Below, piece after piece: positions 37,511 through 46,940 of a DNA stretch of 64,000 bases. The stretch covers positions 124,001-188,000 of the forward strand of contig NZ_CP073764.1 in the NCBI RefSeq assembly GCF_019343105.1, written 5' to 3'. Source of the DNA: Methylovirgula sp. HY1. GTDB taxonomy: Bacteria; Pseudomonadota; Alphaproteobacteria; Rhizobiales; Beijerinckiaceae. Numbering within the stretch: position 1 is the stretch's first letter; each line of letters starts with the position of its first letter. Made by a program: the position numbers and the translations under genes. Below the pieces are notes generated by a model that was not told the DNA's origin, did no database searches, and worked only from the letters and a program-made list of their open reading frames with translations.

Positions 37511-38644
37511 TCACATGCTCGGATGTTCTTCTTCGCGCACGCTCATCGCATTGCCGCGCCAGGTGAAATCATCGAGCAGCCAAGCGTCGACATAGATCGC
37601 CGGCAGCATCAGATCGCGCAACAGGAAGAGCAGCGGCAGGCGCCAGGAAAAGTACCAGCGGTTGGCGCGCGCGAGCACGATCTCGGAGGCGTAGAGCAGG
37701 CCCAGCGTCAGGCCGGCGGCGAGCAGCACGTTCCAACCCAAGAGATGCGCCGTATAGCTCGCCAGGATCACCGGCAGGGCCGAGCCCGCGAGGATTTCTG
37801 GAGCATAATGGCCGGGGAAGGTCTTGCGCCGCATCCGTGCCCAGCGAACCTGCCGCAGCCAGACGTCGCGCAGCGAGCGCTTGCCGAGCGGCTGCTCGAA
37901 GGGGCTGTCGACGAGATGGATCTTGAGGCCGGCGCGGCGCACGAGCTTGGTCGAGGCTGCGTCTTCCGCGATTTCGGCGGCGAGGGCGCGAATGCCGCCA
38001 CCGGCTTCCAGAATGTCGCGCCGCCAAAGCATGTTCTTGCCTTGAGCGAAGCCGGTTCCGACCCCATCCGCCGAATATTGCCAACGGGCCTGATAGGTAT
38101 TGAGAATCGCGATCTCGAACTCGGCCCAGAGATTTTGCGGATGCGATCCTTGCGGCATGGAGCAGACGAGACCGGTTTTCGGTCCCCAGCTTGCCAGCAG
38201 CCGTTGGATATAATCCTGCGGCATCAGCACGTTCGAATCGGCGAGAATGACCCAGTCATGGCGGGACTCATCCCAGCCGCGCACGCAATTGTTGAGCTTG
38301 GGATTGGCGCTGACTTTTTCGTCGCCGATGATGAGGCGGCCGGGCACCTGCGGATTGGCGGCGATCAGCCGCTCGACGACGGGCACGACCGGATCATTGG
38401 CGCGCGCGACGCAGAAAATCACCTCGTATGAGGGATAATCGAGCTTGAAGCTGGAGCCGAGTGTTTCCTCGCAAAAATTATCGATGCCGCACACTGGCCG
38501 CACCAGGCTGACGGCGGGCGCGTCCACAGGCGGCGCGAGCGGCGTTCGGCGGGGCTTCGCCCGTCGAATGGCGATGCCGACGCTGATGAAATTGAGGATC
38601 ATCAGAACGAGGCAGATGAGGCCCGTTCCGTAAGCAATGATCAT
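37511..38644 (-). CDS. GT21-family glycosyltransferase (ceramide glucosyltransferase-like)
   Basis: 377 residues from the ATG at 38644 with AGGGAC upstream; a GTG six codons earlier is possible. An N-terminal helix anchors the protein. The catalytic pattern of processive GT2/GT21 enzymes is present: LADSNVLMP around residue 136, EDAAS at about 227-231, and RQVRW at 264-268 matching (Q/R)xxRW. C-terminal hydrophobic segments follow. Alphaproteobacterial homologues glycosylate ceramide; the related HpnI acts in hopanoid synthesis, but no hpn genes are nearby, so the acceptor is unproven. Confidence 0.85.
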   Translation of the reverse strand: MIIAYGTGLICLVLMILNFISVGIAIRRAKPRRTPLAPPVDAPAVSLVRPVCGIDNFCEETLGSSFKLDYPSYEVIFCVARANDPVVPVVERLIAANPQVPGRLIIGDEKVSANPKLNNCVRGWDESRHDWVILADSNVLMPQDYIQRLLASWGPKTGLVCSMPQGSHPQNLWAEFEIAILNTYQARWQYSADGVGTGFAQGKNMLWRRDILEAGGGIRALAAEIAEDAASTKLVRRAGLKIHLVDSPFEQPLGKRSLRDVWLRQVRWARMRRKTFPGHYAPEILAGSALPVILASYTAHLLGWNVLLAAGLTLGLLYASEIVLARANRWYFSWRLPLLFLLRDLMLPAIYVDAWLLDDFTWRGNAMSVREEEHPSM

Positions 38645-38987
38645 ATCGTCAGTCCCTAGCACGTGTCAGCCCGCCGAAAGAGTGCCGGGATTTGATCCCG
38701 GGCATGATCGAAAATTGCCTGTAGACCGTTTAACAACTGAATCCTGGTCCGGGGTCAACGCCGATCCGGCCTGGCGGATCCGCCGCATGTTGAATTGCCC
38801 CCTTGATCGGGTACAAGTCTGAATGCACTTGGCCAGATAGCGTGACCTTTCGGCATGCATTGGTCATGTTCGAGTTCGCTCCGATCCGGAATTCGACATT
38901 TTCGTCATTCCCGTGATTGACCGGCAAGTGTTTCATACAATGGCGCGGCCGGAACGACCGGCTTGTTCGTCCGATCCAAGGAAAATC
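38645..38987. other. Divergent intergenic region upstream of gltX
   Basis: 343 bases between the glycosyltransferase and gltX. A dyad CCGGGAT-TTG-ATCCCGG lies at about 38689-38705, close to the glycosyltransferase start. No convincing promoter or gene was seen. Confidence 0.45.
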
Positions 38988-40358
38988 ATGTCGCCTCCCA
39001 TCGTCCGTTTTGCGCCCTCGCCGACCGGGCGCATTCATATCGGCAATGCGCGAACCGCGCTCATGAACTTCCTTTTCGCCAGGAAGCACCATGGACAATT
39101 CATTCTTCGGTTCGATGACACTGATGTGGAAAGATCCAGGGAAGAATATGCCCAGGCGATCGAAGTCGACCTCGCTTGGCTCGGAATCCAGCCCGATCTG
39201 ACCTTCCGCCAGTCGCAGCGGGTGCCATTCTACCACGCGGCGGCGGAAATGTTGCGTGCCGCCGACCGACTTTATCCCTGCTACGAGACCGCCGAGGAAC
39301 TCGAGCGGCGCCGCAAGCGTCAGCAGGCGCGCGGGTTGCCGCCCGTCTATGACCGGGCTGCCCTCGCCTTGACCGCCGAAGACCATGCGCGGTTCGAAGC
39401 CGAAGGACGGCGGCCGCATTGGCGTTTTAGGCTCGACCACCATATCGCGCGGTGGAACGATCTGGTCCGCGGCGAGAGCCATATCGACTGCGCCTCCTTG
39501 TCGGATCCGGTCCTACTGCGCGAAGATGGCAGCTATCTTTATACTTTGCCATCGGTCGTCGATGACATCGAATTTAGGGTTAGTCACATTATCCGTGGGG
39601 AGGATCATGTCACCAATACGGCGGTGCAGATCCAGCTCTTCGAAGCTTTGGCGGGGCCGGGGGCCGTCCCAACCTTTGGACATCACAATTTATTGACATC
39701 GGCAACGGGTGAAGGGCTTTCGAAGCGCAGCGGCGCCCTTTCTATCGCCGCTTTGCGCGACAGCGGCATCGAAGCACTGGCTTTGGCGGCCTTCGCGGTT
39801 TTGACCGGCACGTCCGATTCGGTCCACCCGGTGCCGTCGCTGGAGGCGCTGGCGGCTGTGCTCGATCTCGCCCATGTTTCGCGCAATCAGGCGCGTTTCG
39901 ATCCGGCTGAACTGGCCGGAATATCCGCCCGTACCCTGCATCAGCTTCCCTATGAGGCTGTGCGGGAGCGGCTCGTGGCGCATGACATTTCCGGCCACAA
40001 AGCCGAAGCTTTTTGGCTGGCGGTGCGGGGCAATCTCACGGTCTTTCTCGATGTCGTCGATTGGTGGCGGGTCGTCGAAGGGGAGATCGCGCCGATTGTC
40101 GAAGATCCGGAATTTCTGGATGTGGCGGGAGCGCTTTTGCCCGAAGAGCCATGGGATGGCGACACTTGGGCGCAATGGACCGCGGCGCTCAAAACCCGCA
40201 CCAGCCGCAAGGGGAAAGCCTTATTTCATCCCCTGCGTCTGGCTTTGACAGGGCGTGAGGAAGGGCCGGAACTTGCGGCTCTTTTGCCCTTGATCGGTCG
40301 AATCAATAGTGAGGCCCGACTATCCGCACGCGATGCTTCTGCCCATCCGGCCCCGTGA
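38988..40358 (+). CDS. gltX: Glutamate--tRNA ligase
   Basis: 456 residues from the ATG at 38988, with AAGGAA close upstream; the frame is open 25 codons further but without family likeness. It is a class I synthetase with [18 protein letters not shown] (HIGH motif) and GEGLSKRSG (KMSKS equivalent). It charges tRNA-Glu. Many alphaproteobacteria have two gltX genes, so this may be one of a pair. Its 3' end overlaps the opposite-strand DUF2865 gene by 56 bases. Confidence 0.95.
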   Translation: MSPPIVRFAPSPTGRIHIGNARTALMNFLFARKHHGQFILRFDDTDVERSREEYAQAIEVDLAWLGIQPDLTFRQSQRVPFYHAAAEMLRAADRLYPCYETAEELERRRKRQQARGLPPVYDRAALALTAEDHARFEAEGRRPHWRFRLDHHIARWNDLVRGESHIDCASLSDPVLLREDGSYLYTLPSVVDDIEFRVSHIIRGEDHVTNTAVQIQLFEALAGPGAVPTFGHHNLLTSATGEGLSKRSGALSIAALRDSGIEALALAAFAVLTGTSDSVHPVPSLEALAAVLDLAHVSRNQARFDPAELAGISARTLHQLPYEAVRERLVAHDISGHKAEAFWLAVRGNLTVFLDVVDWWRVVEGEIAPIVEDPEFLDVAGALLPEEPWDGDTWAQWTAALKTRTSRKGKALFHPLRLALTGREEGPELAALLPLIGRINSEARLSARDASAHPAP

Positions 40359-41463
40359 CCTCGACGGTTTGTCCTTCACCCTGTGGAAAAGAATCGGTTG
40401 GCTTGACGTCGCCCGTGGCAATGCCGGCGGAATCATTGCTCGCGGTCGGCACCTCCGCCGCGCTCGCGGCATCATCCGCTTCGGCCGCGTCGGAGGATTT
40501 GCTCCCCTTGGCCGTGGCTGGAAACACCTTTGCGCGTTGCGTCGGGCCGAGTTTCGGGCGTGACAGCTCCACCGATTTCTCCGGCGTCACGATAATGTCG
40601 CCCTTACGCTCGTTTCCGAGGACACTTTCGGCGTTTGCGAGAGCTTGCGCCCATGACTCGCCCGGCGGCTTGCAGGTACAGTCGGGCACCAAGGCCTTTT
40701 CGAATTTGAGCGCATTGGCCAGATTCATATAGGGAGCCCCGTCGAGCCCCACCGCTGTATTGACGACTTGTCCTGGCACGCGCGTGTAGACGCGCGCTTC
40801 GGTGTTCGGGCAGGAGGCTTTGCAGAGCTCGGTGAGGGTTTCTGGACTGCGCCGTGCCGAATAGACCAAAGGAAAGAAGCCGCCGTCACAGGTGCGCACG
40901 CAGAGCGCTTCCGAACCGCCTGTGGGCTTTTGCTCGTCGGGATTCGGCGGAAGTTCGCCGGGGGCCGCGCCACCCACTGGGCCAGCTGGATTGCCGCCAC
41001 CGAAGAGCGATTCGAAAAAGCCGCGCGGCCGCGGCCGACAAGAACTATTGTAGCGCGCCGCGAGCTGTTGGCGCTCCGGCGAATTATTATTGCGCGCGGC
41101 CTCAGCTTCCAACTGCTGGAGATTGGCGCGCATCTTTTGGATCTGCGCGTTGAGTCGCGGGCATTGGGGTGGCGGCGGCTTTCCGAAAAACAGAAATTGC
41201 TGCCTGTCGCAGCCGATCGAGTGGGCATAATTGACCGATCGTTCGACCTCGCTCCGCTGCTTCTGGACCGCGGCAGCATAGGGATTGGATTGCGCATTGG
41301 CACGATCGATGGCGTTAATCTGGCCAAGAAGCTGAGAGCAATCTGGAGCTTGGGCATGGCCCGCTCCCGCGGCGGTGCAGAGTGCTGCTGCGAAAAAGAG
41401 CGGGGCGCCGAGGCGGAAACTGGCGCGGCCTGCAGCACGCGAGAGGCTATATAAGACCTTCAT
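40303..41463 (-). CDS. DUF2865 domain-containing secreted protein
   Basis: 386 residues from the ATG at 41463. A signal peptide ([20 protein letters not shown]) is followed by a helical Gln/Asn-rich segment, then the DUF2865 core with [20 protein letters not shown] and [18 protein letters not shown], and a low-complexity Ala/Ser/Asp tail. The paired Cys suggest disulfides in the periplasm. The function is unknown. Confidence 0.85.
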   Translation of the reverse strand: MKVLYSLSRAAGRASFRLGAPLFFAAALCTAAGAGHAQAPDCSQLLGQINAIDRANAQSNPYAAAVQKQRSEVERSVNYAHSIGCDRQQFLFFGKPPPPQCPRLNAQIQKMRANLQQLEAEAARNNNSPERQQLAARYNSSCRPRPRGFFESLFGGGNPAGPVGGAAPGELPPNPDEQKPTGGSEALCVRTCDGGFFPLVYSARRSPETLTELCKASCPNTEARVYTRVPGQVVNTAVGLDGAPYMNLANALKFEKALVPDCTCKPPGESWAQALANAESVLGNERKGDIIVTPEKSVELSRPKLGPTQRAKVFPATAKGSKSSDAAEADDAASAAEVPTASNDSAGIATGDVKPTDSFPQGEGQTVEVTGPDGQKHRVRIVGPHY

Positions 41464-41681
41464 CCATTGCTCGTTTGTAAATGCGGTCGCCGCTATGGCT
41501 TCGACTGACGCGATGAGAGCCACCGTGCTGGGCTGCGATAGCACGGCTCCACGCCGATTTCGACGGGCGCGGCTAAGTTCTGGCGCAGATCGCGCGGAGG
41601 CGCTCACATGCGCCGCTCAAAATTAGGAGAATCGATCACGTTTTTGAAGACATACGCCTCAATCCGATATGCCACGATAAA

Positions 41682-41728
41682 GAGCGGTTTCGCATCGGGT
41701 TGGTATGGACACCTGACTGAGACCGCTC
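41682..41728. repeat. Imperfect palindromic repeat
   Basis: GAGCGGTTTCGCATCGGG and a later GACCGCTC form short arms (GAGCGGT / ACCGCTC); it resembles the element at 48396-48446. Confidence 0.45.
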
Positions 41729-41757
41729 GAGCGTCATTGTCTGGAGCACTTCCCCCC

Positions 41758-42288
41758 ATGATCCTGTCGATTTTGCGGCCGACCTTGTTCGGCCTTCTGA
41801 GCCTCGGGCTGCTCACCGCCGCGACAAACGGCGCGGCGGCGGACGGACCCGATCTGATCTTTCGCAAATCCACCGTCTTCAAGTGGCTGACCCCCAACGA
41901 CAAGCTTGCGACCTATGCGATCGACGATCCGGCGGTGACCGGCGTCGCATGCTATTATACGGTGCCGGAAAAGGGTGGCATCGCCGGCACGCTTGGCCTG
42001 GCCGAGCAAGTCTCCGATATTTCATTGGCGTGTCGGCAATACGGACCGATTGGGTTCAAGGAGAAATTCGGCCAGGGCGACGTCGTCTTTCGCGAGCGGC
42101 GCTCACTCTTCTTCAAAAAGATGCAGATCGTGCGCGGCTGCGACACGAAGCGCAATGTCCTCGTCTACATGGTCTATAGCGACAAGCTGGTCGAAGGTTC
42201 GCCGAAGAATTCGACCTCCGGCGTGCCGATTCAGCCTTGGGGCGCGGCGACAGAGGCGCCCAAATGTGCCGATTGGGTGAAGCGCTGA
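41758..42288 (+). CDS. CreA-family protein
   Basis: 176 residues from the ATG at 41758. A signal peptide (LRPTLFGLLSLGLLTAATNG) is followed by the CreA-family body: RKSTVFKWLTPNDKLATYAI, VTGVACYYTVPEKGGIAGTL, SDISLACRQYGPI and FFKKMQIVRGCDTKRNVLVY. The family is periplasmic and of unknown function. It is convergent with the atp operon across a shared terminator. Confidence 0.9.
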   Translation: MILSILRPTLFGLLSLGLLTAATNGAAADGPDLIFRKSTVFKWLTPNDKLATYAIDDPAVTGVACYYTVPEKGGIAGTLGLAEQVSDISLACRQYGPIGFKEKFGQGDVVFRERRSLFFKKMQIVRGCDTKRNVLVYMVYSDKLVEGSPKNSTSGVPIQPWGAATEAPKCADWVKR

Positions 42289-42351
42289 TCGCCGCGACGC
42301 GGCAGGATTTCCGGTTCTCGCCGGTCCCCGCGGAATTTCCATCTGTTGAAT

Positions 42352-42386
42352 AAAAAAAGCGGTCCAATCACTTGGGCCGCTTTTTT
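42352..42386. terminator. Bidirectional intrinsic terminator
   Basis: A7-GCGGTCC, an 8-base loop, then GGGCCGC-T6. The stem is GC-rich with one wobble, and each strand ends in a run of T after the stem, so it can stop both the CreA-family gene and the opposing atp operon. Confidence 0.85.
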
Positions 42387-42411
42387 GAACTTGTTTTAAA
42401 GCCTGAAGAAA

Positions 42412-42897
42412 TCAGTGCAACAGGCGCTTTAAGTCGGCGATGCCATTGCTGATGAGCTGTTCGCCGAAGCTGCCTTTGGCTTCTGTCTTCAGCACGATCT
42501 CGGCGGCCTTGGTCGCGGCATCGGCGGCCGCGGCCCGCACCTGAGCAGCCGCGGCTGTTTCGGCCGCGGTGATCTTTTCCTCGGCCTGTTTGGTGCGGCG
42601 GCGAATGAATTCGGCGACGCGGTCATGCGCTTCCCGCGCAATGAGCTCCGCCTCGGTTTCCGCTTGCTTGACGATTGCGACGGCTTCAGCTTCGGCTTCT
42701 ATCTTTTTCTTTTCGAAAGAGGCGAGAAGCGCTTCTGCCTCGGTGCGCAAGCGCGCCGCTTCGGCGAGCTCTTTCTGGATCCGCGCGGCGCGGCCGTCGA
42801 GCGTCGTGCCGATTGTCTTATGCACCTTGAAATAGGCGAGGACGCCGATGAAGAGGATGAAGCCGATGAAGACCCAGAATTCAGCATCGAAATGCAT
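42412..42897 (-). CDS. atpF: ATP synthase F0 subunit b
   Basis: 161 residues: one N-terminal membrane helix (FWVFIGFILFIGVLAYFKV) followed by a long charged, Ala-rich helix that forms the peripheral stalk. It is the last gene of the F0 operon, next to the b' gene. The F1 genes are not in this window, which is the usual split layout in alphaproteobacteria. Confidence 0.93.
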   Translation of the reverse strand: MHFDAEFWVFIGFILFIGVLAYFKVHKTIGTTLDGRAARIQKELAEAARLRTEAEALLASFEKKKIEAEAEAVAIVKQAETEAELIAREAHDRVAEFIRRRTKQAEEKITAAETAAAAQVRAAAADAATKAAEIVLKTEAKGSFGEQLISNGIADLKRLLH

Positions 42898-42915
42898 GTC
42901 GGTTCTCCGCCGCTT

Positions 42916-43464
42916 TTAGGATTTCATGGTGGCGAGAGCGGCGGCGATCGCTTTCGCGTCGGCCGGCTTGCCAGTCAGATGTTCGACGATGGCCGCGGCC
43001 GTGTCATGGGCGATCTGCTCGACATTCGCCATGGCTTTGGTCTTCATCGTTTCGATTTGTGCCTCGCCTGCGGCAATCTTGGCGCCGAGATCGGCTTCGA
43101 GCGAATGGCGCTTGGCTTCCGCTTCGGCCGCCAATCTCGCATGGGTCTCTTGCGCCAGCGCTTGGGCGCGCGCCTTGGCGTCGGCGAGGGTCTTTTGATA
43201 GTCGGCGGAAGCTTGGTCGGCGGCCGTGCGTCTGGCAAAAGCGGCGCTGAGATCACCCTCGATCTTGGCGTGCCGGTCATGCAGGATCACCCCGATACGC
43301 GGCAGCGCAAACTTAGACATCAGCAGATAAAGCGCGCCGAAGGTCAGGACGAGCCAGACGAGCAGAGGTGCGAAATTGGCCGGGTCGAAAGGCGGAAATG
43401 CGCTTTCTCCCGCCGCCGGTACTTGCGTGCCCGTCATATGGCCATGCTCAGCGCTGGTCGCCAT
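42916..43464 (-). CDS. atpG: ATP synthase F0 subunit b'
   Basis: 182 residues from the ATG at 43464; a TTG six codons upstream is possible. It has a Pro-rich N-terminal tail, one membrane helix (LLVWLVLTFGALYLLMSKFA) and a long Ala/Glu-rich coiled segment. Having both b and b' is typical of alphaproteobacterial and photosynthetic-type ATP synthases. The symbol atpG is used for b' in this group and should not be confused with the gamma subunit. Confidence 0.9.
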   Translation of the reverse strand: MATSAEHGHMTGTQVPAAGESAFPPFDPANFAPLLVWLVLTFGALYLLMSKFALPRIGVILHDRHAKIEGDLSAAFARRTAADQASADYQKTLADAKARAQALAQETHARLAAEAEAKRHSLEADLGAKIAAGEAQIETMKTKAMANVEQIAHDTAAAIVEHLTGKPADAKAIAAALATMKS

Positions 43465-43501
43465 TTTCAGTTCCGTTTGCAATCTCTAATTGAAAGTTGA
43501 A

Positions 43502-43528
43502 CGCGGGCCACGAAAAGCGAGGCCCGCG
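43502..43528 (-). promoter_or_regulatory. Intercistronic hairpin between atpE and the b' gene
   Basis: CGCGGGCC and GGCCCGCG form an 8-bp GC-only stem around an 11-base loop, just after the atpE stop. A stem here would protect the atpE message 3' end or reduce read-through, which fits the high copy number of subunit c. The role is inferred. Confidence 0.55.
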
Positions 43529-43545
43529 CCCTGTTTATGCTTGGC

Positions 43546-43776
43546 TCACTTCAGCACGAACAACAGAAGGATCGCGACCAGAAAGGCGAAGATCCCGAGG
43601 CCTTCAGCCAGCGCCGCGCCGATGAAGGCGCGTCCGAACTGGGCGTCCGATGCCGTCGGATTGCGCAAAGCGCCGGCAAGGTAATTACCGAAAATCAAGC
43701 CGACGCCGATCGCGGCGGCGCCCATGCCGATCGCGGCAATGCCGGCCCCCAAATATCTAGCTGCTTCGGGATTCAT
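43546..43776 (-). CDS. atpE: ATP synthase F0 subunit c
   Basis: 76 residues with two helices. The polar loop is LRNPTASDAQ, and the second helix AFIGAALAEGLGIFAFLVAI contains the proton-carrying Glu. It forms the rotor ring. Confidence 0.95.
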   Translation of the reverse strand: MNPEAARYLGAGIAAIGMGAAAIGVGLIFGNYLAGALRNPTASDAQFGRAFIGAALAEGLGIFAFLVAILLLFVLK

Positions 43777-43825
43777 TATATGCTCCTGTTGGATAGGGCG
43801 ACCGATCTGTTGTTGCGCTCTTTAT

Positions 43826-44566
43826 TCAGTGGCCCGGATGAATTGCGTCGTTGATATAGACGCAAGAGAGAATGGCGAAGACATAGGCTTGCAGCACTGC
43901 GACGAGCAGTTCGAGCGCCATGAAAATGACGGTGGCGATCAGCGGCAGCGGCGCGATGATGGCGAAGACGCCGGCACCGAGCAGAGCGGCGACGAAGCCG
44001 CCCATGATTTTCAGCGTGATATGGCCGGCGAGGATGTTGCCGAAAAGACGAACCGAGAGGCTGATCGGCCGCGCGGCGAAAGAGAGGATCTCGATCATCA
44101 CCACGAAGGGCAGCAGCACGATCGTCACGCCAGAAGGCACGAAGAGGCGAAGGAAATGCAGCCCGTGCTTATAGAAGCCATAGACCAATACCAGCCCGTT
44201 CACCAAAATGGCGAGCGCGAAGGTCACGACGATCTGACTCGTGACCGAGAAAGTATAGGGAAAGAGTCCGACGAGATTGGACACGAGCACGAACATGAAC
44301 AGGCTGAAAATGAAGGGAAAGAAGCGCATCCCCGCCTGTCCCGCCGTGAGCCGCACGGTCGAGGCGACAAATTCATAGGTCATCTCCGCCATCGACTGCA
44401 GCCGGCCAGGCACGATCGCGCGCGAACGCGTGCCCGCGAGCATCAACAGGGCAATCGCCGCGACGACGATCACCATGAACAGCGAAGCATTGGTGAAGCT
44501 GGCATTGACGCCGAACGGATGCCAGTCGACGATCGACTGGATCGCGAATTGGTGGATCGGATCCAT
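43826..44566 (-). CDS. atpB: ATP synthase F0 subunit a
   Basis: 246 residues from the ATG at 44566 (MDPIHQFAIQSI); a GTG nine codons upstream is an alternative. It is a membrane protein with the essential Arg in ISLSVRLFGNILAGH and the C-terminal LLVAVLQAYVFAILSCVYIN. It forms the proton channels beside the c-ring. Confidence 0.95.
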   Translation of the reverse strand: MDPIHQFAIQSIVDWHPFGVNASFTNASLFMVIVVAAIALLMLAGTRSRAIVPGRLQSMAEMTYEFVASTVRLTAGQAGMRFFPFIFSLFMFVLVSNLVGLFPYTFSVTSQIVVTFALAILVNGLVLVYGFYKHGLHFLRLFVPSGVTIVLLPFVVMIEILSFAARPISLSVRLFGNILAGHITLKIMGGFVAALLGAGVFAIIAPLPLIATVIFMALELLVAVLQAYVFAILSCVYINDAIHPGH

Positions 44567-44634
44567 GCCTGTTTCTGCGGCCACTTTAACCACCCTCGAA
44601 ACGGCGCCAATTCACCATTGAAATGGCGCCCAGA

Positions 44635-45099
44635 CTAATCTTCTGTGCCCCGCTTGGGTCCGGTCGGACTGGCGGCGAGGCGATAGACATTAACGAACCC
44701 TGCCGCGGTCCCGAGCCCCAAGAAGAGGATCAGCAGGAACGGCTTGGTATGAAACCAAGTGTCGAGCTGCCAACCGATGACGGCGCCGACAACGATAGCG
44801 GCCACGAATTCAGTCAGCACACGAAGGCCGAGGTTGATCGCTTTGCCGAGCGATTGGCCCGCGAGATCGGCTGCATTGCTTTCGCTTGCTGTCGTGTCTC
44901 TTTGCCTTGCGTCGAGCGCGCTCGAGAGACTCGCGAGCCGCGCTTTTAGGGCGGCATCTTCGCGGGTTTCAAATGTGCTCGTCTCGTCTGGGCTCGCTTC
45001 CTTTCGGCCCGCCTTATTTCCGCCAGCCTGCTCTTGGTCCGTAGCGTCGCGTATCGCGCTGCGCCGGCCCCGCTCGTTGTCATTCACGTTTTGCGCCAT
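44635..45099 (-). CDS. atpI: ATP synthase-associated protein I
   Basis: 154 residues. A long hydrophilic N-terminus precedes two membrane helices (LTEFVAAIVVGAVIGWQLDT, then LLILFLGLGTAAGFVNVYR), the AtpI/AtpZ pattern. AtpI assists ion supply or c-ring assembly and is not a core subunit. It is the first gene of the F0 operon. Confidence 0.9.
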   Translation of the reverse strand: MAQNVNDNERGRRSAIRDATDQEQAGGNKAGRKEASPDETSTFETREDAALKARLASLSSALDARQRDTTASESNAADLAGQSLGKAINLGLRVLTEFVAAIVVGAVIGWQLDTWFHTKPFLLILFLGLGTAAGFVNVYRLAASPTGPKRGTED

Positions 45100-45473
45100 A
45101 GTCGCTTCCCGCCTCTAGTGAGAACGGACTTGCGATCTATAAGACGGCCGAATGTGAAAAGCGAGGGCGGCCCGCGGCCGAAACGAAGCTTGTTAGCCTC
45201 GTTGGACGCAGTTATTTCCAAGTTCAAGCGGCGCGCACCATAAAAATCGTTTCATGCGCTGTCAAGGTTTGGCCATAAATTGTTAAACATTTGAATCGCA
45301 ATCGAAAACATAGAATGATCGGGTGGGCCGGTGAAACTTCGAAGCTGCATTCGGCGCGGCACATGGCCGCGATGGCGCTGGTGAGCGCCCTTGCCATCTT
45401 CTTGCGCTTGTCGCGATGATTGCTGTCGCGTGTGTCGCACGCACACCTTGCGCACTATGATCAGTTGCCGCCT
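45100..45473. other. Intergenic region with the atp promoter
   Basis: 374 bases between atpI and the OYE-family gene, both on the minus strand. It contains the atp promoter at 45237-45265. The rest has no recognisable gene. Confidence 0.6.
45237..45265 (-). promoter_or_regulatory. Strong sigma70-type promoter of the F0 operon
   Basis: On the minus strand TTGACA (complement of 45260-45265) and TATGGT (complement of 45237-45242) are 17 bases apart. The -35 is a perfect match. It predicts a leader of about 130 bases before atpI. Confidence 0.7.
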
Positions 45474-46586
45474 TCACCGTCCCCCATCCACGATGTCGCC
45501 GAACAGGCCCTTCACCCCATGCGGCGCGGACCGCCAATATTGCGGCGGCGCTTCGACTGTCGCGCCGAGCTGTGCCGCCGCATGCCAGGGCCAATGCGGA
45601 TCGTAGAGCATGCCGCGCGCGAGCGCGACGAGATCGGCCTTGCCGCTCGTCACGATGTCTTCGGCCTGCTGCGGATCGGTGATGAGGCCGACCGCGATTG
45701 TCGTGAGGCCGGTAGCTTCTTTCACGCCTTGCGCCAAGGGCACCTGATAGCCGGGTCCAACGGGGATTTTCTGCAAGGGAGAAATGCCGCCCGAGGAGAC
45801 GTCGATCCAATCGGCACCGCGCGGCTTCAACTCTTTGGCGAAGGCGATGGTTTGCTGGAGATCCCAGCCGCCGTCGACCCAATCCGTCCCCGAAATTCTG
45901 ACGCCGACCGGCCTTTCGGCCGGGAAGGCGGCGCGCACGGCATCAAAAATTTCGAGCGGAAAACGCATCCGATTTTCGAGCGTGCCGCCATAGGCGTCGG
46001 TGCGTCGATTGGAAATCGGCGAGAGAAATTCATGCATCAGATAACCATGCGCGCAATGAAGCTCGATGCCATCGAGCCCCAGCCGCGCCGCGCGCTGCGC
46101 CGCCTCGACGAAAGCCGAGCGAATGCGCGCGAGACCTGCCGTATCGAGCGCCTGCGGCGGCGTTTCGCCGTCTTTATGCGGCAAAGCGGAGGGCGCATGC
46201 GCCAGCCAGCCGCCTTGCGAAAGCGGGATCTGCTGGCCGCCTTCCCAGGGCCGATGGCTCGAAGCCTTGCGCCCGGCATGCGCGAGCTGCATCGTCACCG
46301 AAATTTTCGAATATTTGCGAATTGCGGCCAGCACCGGACGCAACGCCGCCTCCGTCGCATCGTTATAGAGACCGAGGCAGCCGGGCGTGATGCGGCCATC
46401 GGCTTCCACCGCCGTCGCCTCGATGCAGAGGAGGCCGGCGCCCGAAAGCGCCAGCGAGCCGAGGTGAATCATATGCCATGCGGTGGCTTCGCCCTCTTCA
46501 GCCGAATATTGGCACATGGGCGAGATGGCGATGCGGTTTGGGAGGGTCAGGCCCCGCAGCGTGAGGGGGGAAAACAATGCGCTCAT
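45474..46586 (-). CDS. Old-yellow-enzyme-family NADH:flavin oxidoreductase (YqjM-like)
   Basis: 370 residues from the ATG at 46586 with AAGGA upstream. It is an FMN TIM barrel with LTLPNRIAISPMCQYSAEEG, where the Cys is the YqjM-type modulator; IELHCAHGYLMHEFLSPISN with substrate-binding His; and NRRTDAYGGTLENRMRF. It reduces activated C=C bonds of enals or enones, and may help remove electrophiles. Confidence 0.92.
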   Translation of the reverse strand: MSALFSPLTLRGLTLPNRIAISPMCQYSAEEGEATAWHMIHLGSLALSGAGLLCIEATAVEADGRITPGCLGLYNDATEAALRPVLAAIRKYSKISVTMQLAHAGRKASSHRPWEGGQQIPLSQGGWLAHAPSALPHKDGETPPQALDTAGLARIRSAFVEAAQRAARLGLDGIELHCAHGYLMHEFLSPISNRRTDAYGGTLENRMRFPLEIFDAVRAAFPAERPVGVRISGTDWVDGGWDLQQTIAFAKELKPRGADWIDVSSGGISPLQKIPVGPGYQVPLAQGVKEATGLTTIAVGLITDPQQAEDIVTSGKADLVALARGMLYDPHWPWHAAAQLGATVEAPPQYWRSAPHGVKGLFGDIVDGGR

Positions 46587-46718
46587 GACAATTCCTTGCT
46601 CGCTCGGCGGCGCCGTCTCCCTCCTAAATAGGGCATTTTCCCGCAAAGTCTCAGCATTACGGGTCCGGCGGCGCTTCAATCTGGAGTGATCATGCTTCTG
46701 ACCTCAGGGAGGCCGCCC

Positions 46719-46940
46719 ATGGCACGCCACATCACGCCAGAATCGAAGGCCATTCCCGCAGCCAGTCTCTTGGCGCTCGCGCTGGGGGCCGCAGCCGTCG
46801 GTGCGGTCGCCATAGGGGCGCTGGCGATCGGTCGTCTCGGCGTCGGCCGGTTGGTGATCAGGAAAGCGCGGTTCGGCGCGCTGGAGGTCGACGAGTTGAC
46901 GGTGCGCAAATTGCGCGTCCTCGAACATGACGCGCCTTGA
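46719..46940 (+). CDS. Small hypothetical protein with Ala/Gly/Ile-rich repeat
   Basis: 73 residues from the ATG at 46719 with GGGAGG 6 bases upstream. The middle, LALALGAAAVGAVAIGALAI then GRLGVGRLVIRKARFGALEV, is a pentapeptide-like run of small and hydrophobic residues ending in DELTVRKLRVLEHD. Similar short proteins occur in Hyphomicrobiales without known function; it could be a membrane helix or a small beta-solenoid. Confidence 0.6.
   Translation: MARHITPESKAIPAASLLALALGAAAVGAVAIGALAIGRLGVGRLVIRKARFGALEVDELTVRKLRVLEHDAP

Noticed and set aside
37511-38644. Hopanoid glycosyltransferase HpnI
   Set aside because: Possible by motif, but no other hpn gene is adjacent; the ceramide-type GT21 call is safer.
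45283-45455. A small gene between atpI and the OYE-family gene
   Set aside because: The frame is Arg/His/Gln-rich, lacks a ribosome site and its 3' end covers the sequence just upstream of the strong atp promoter.
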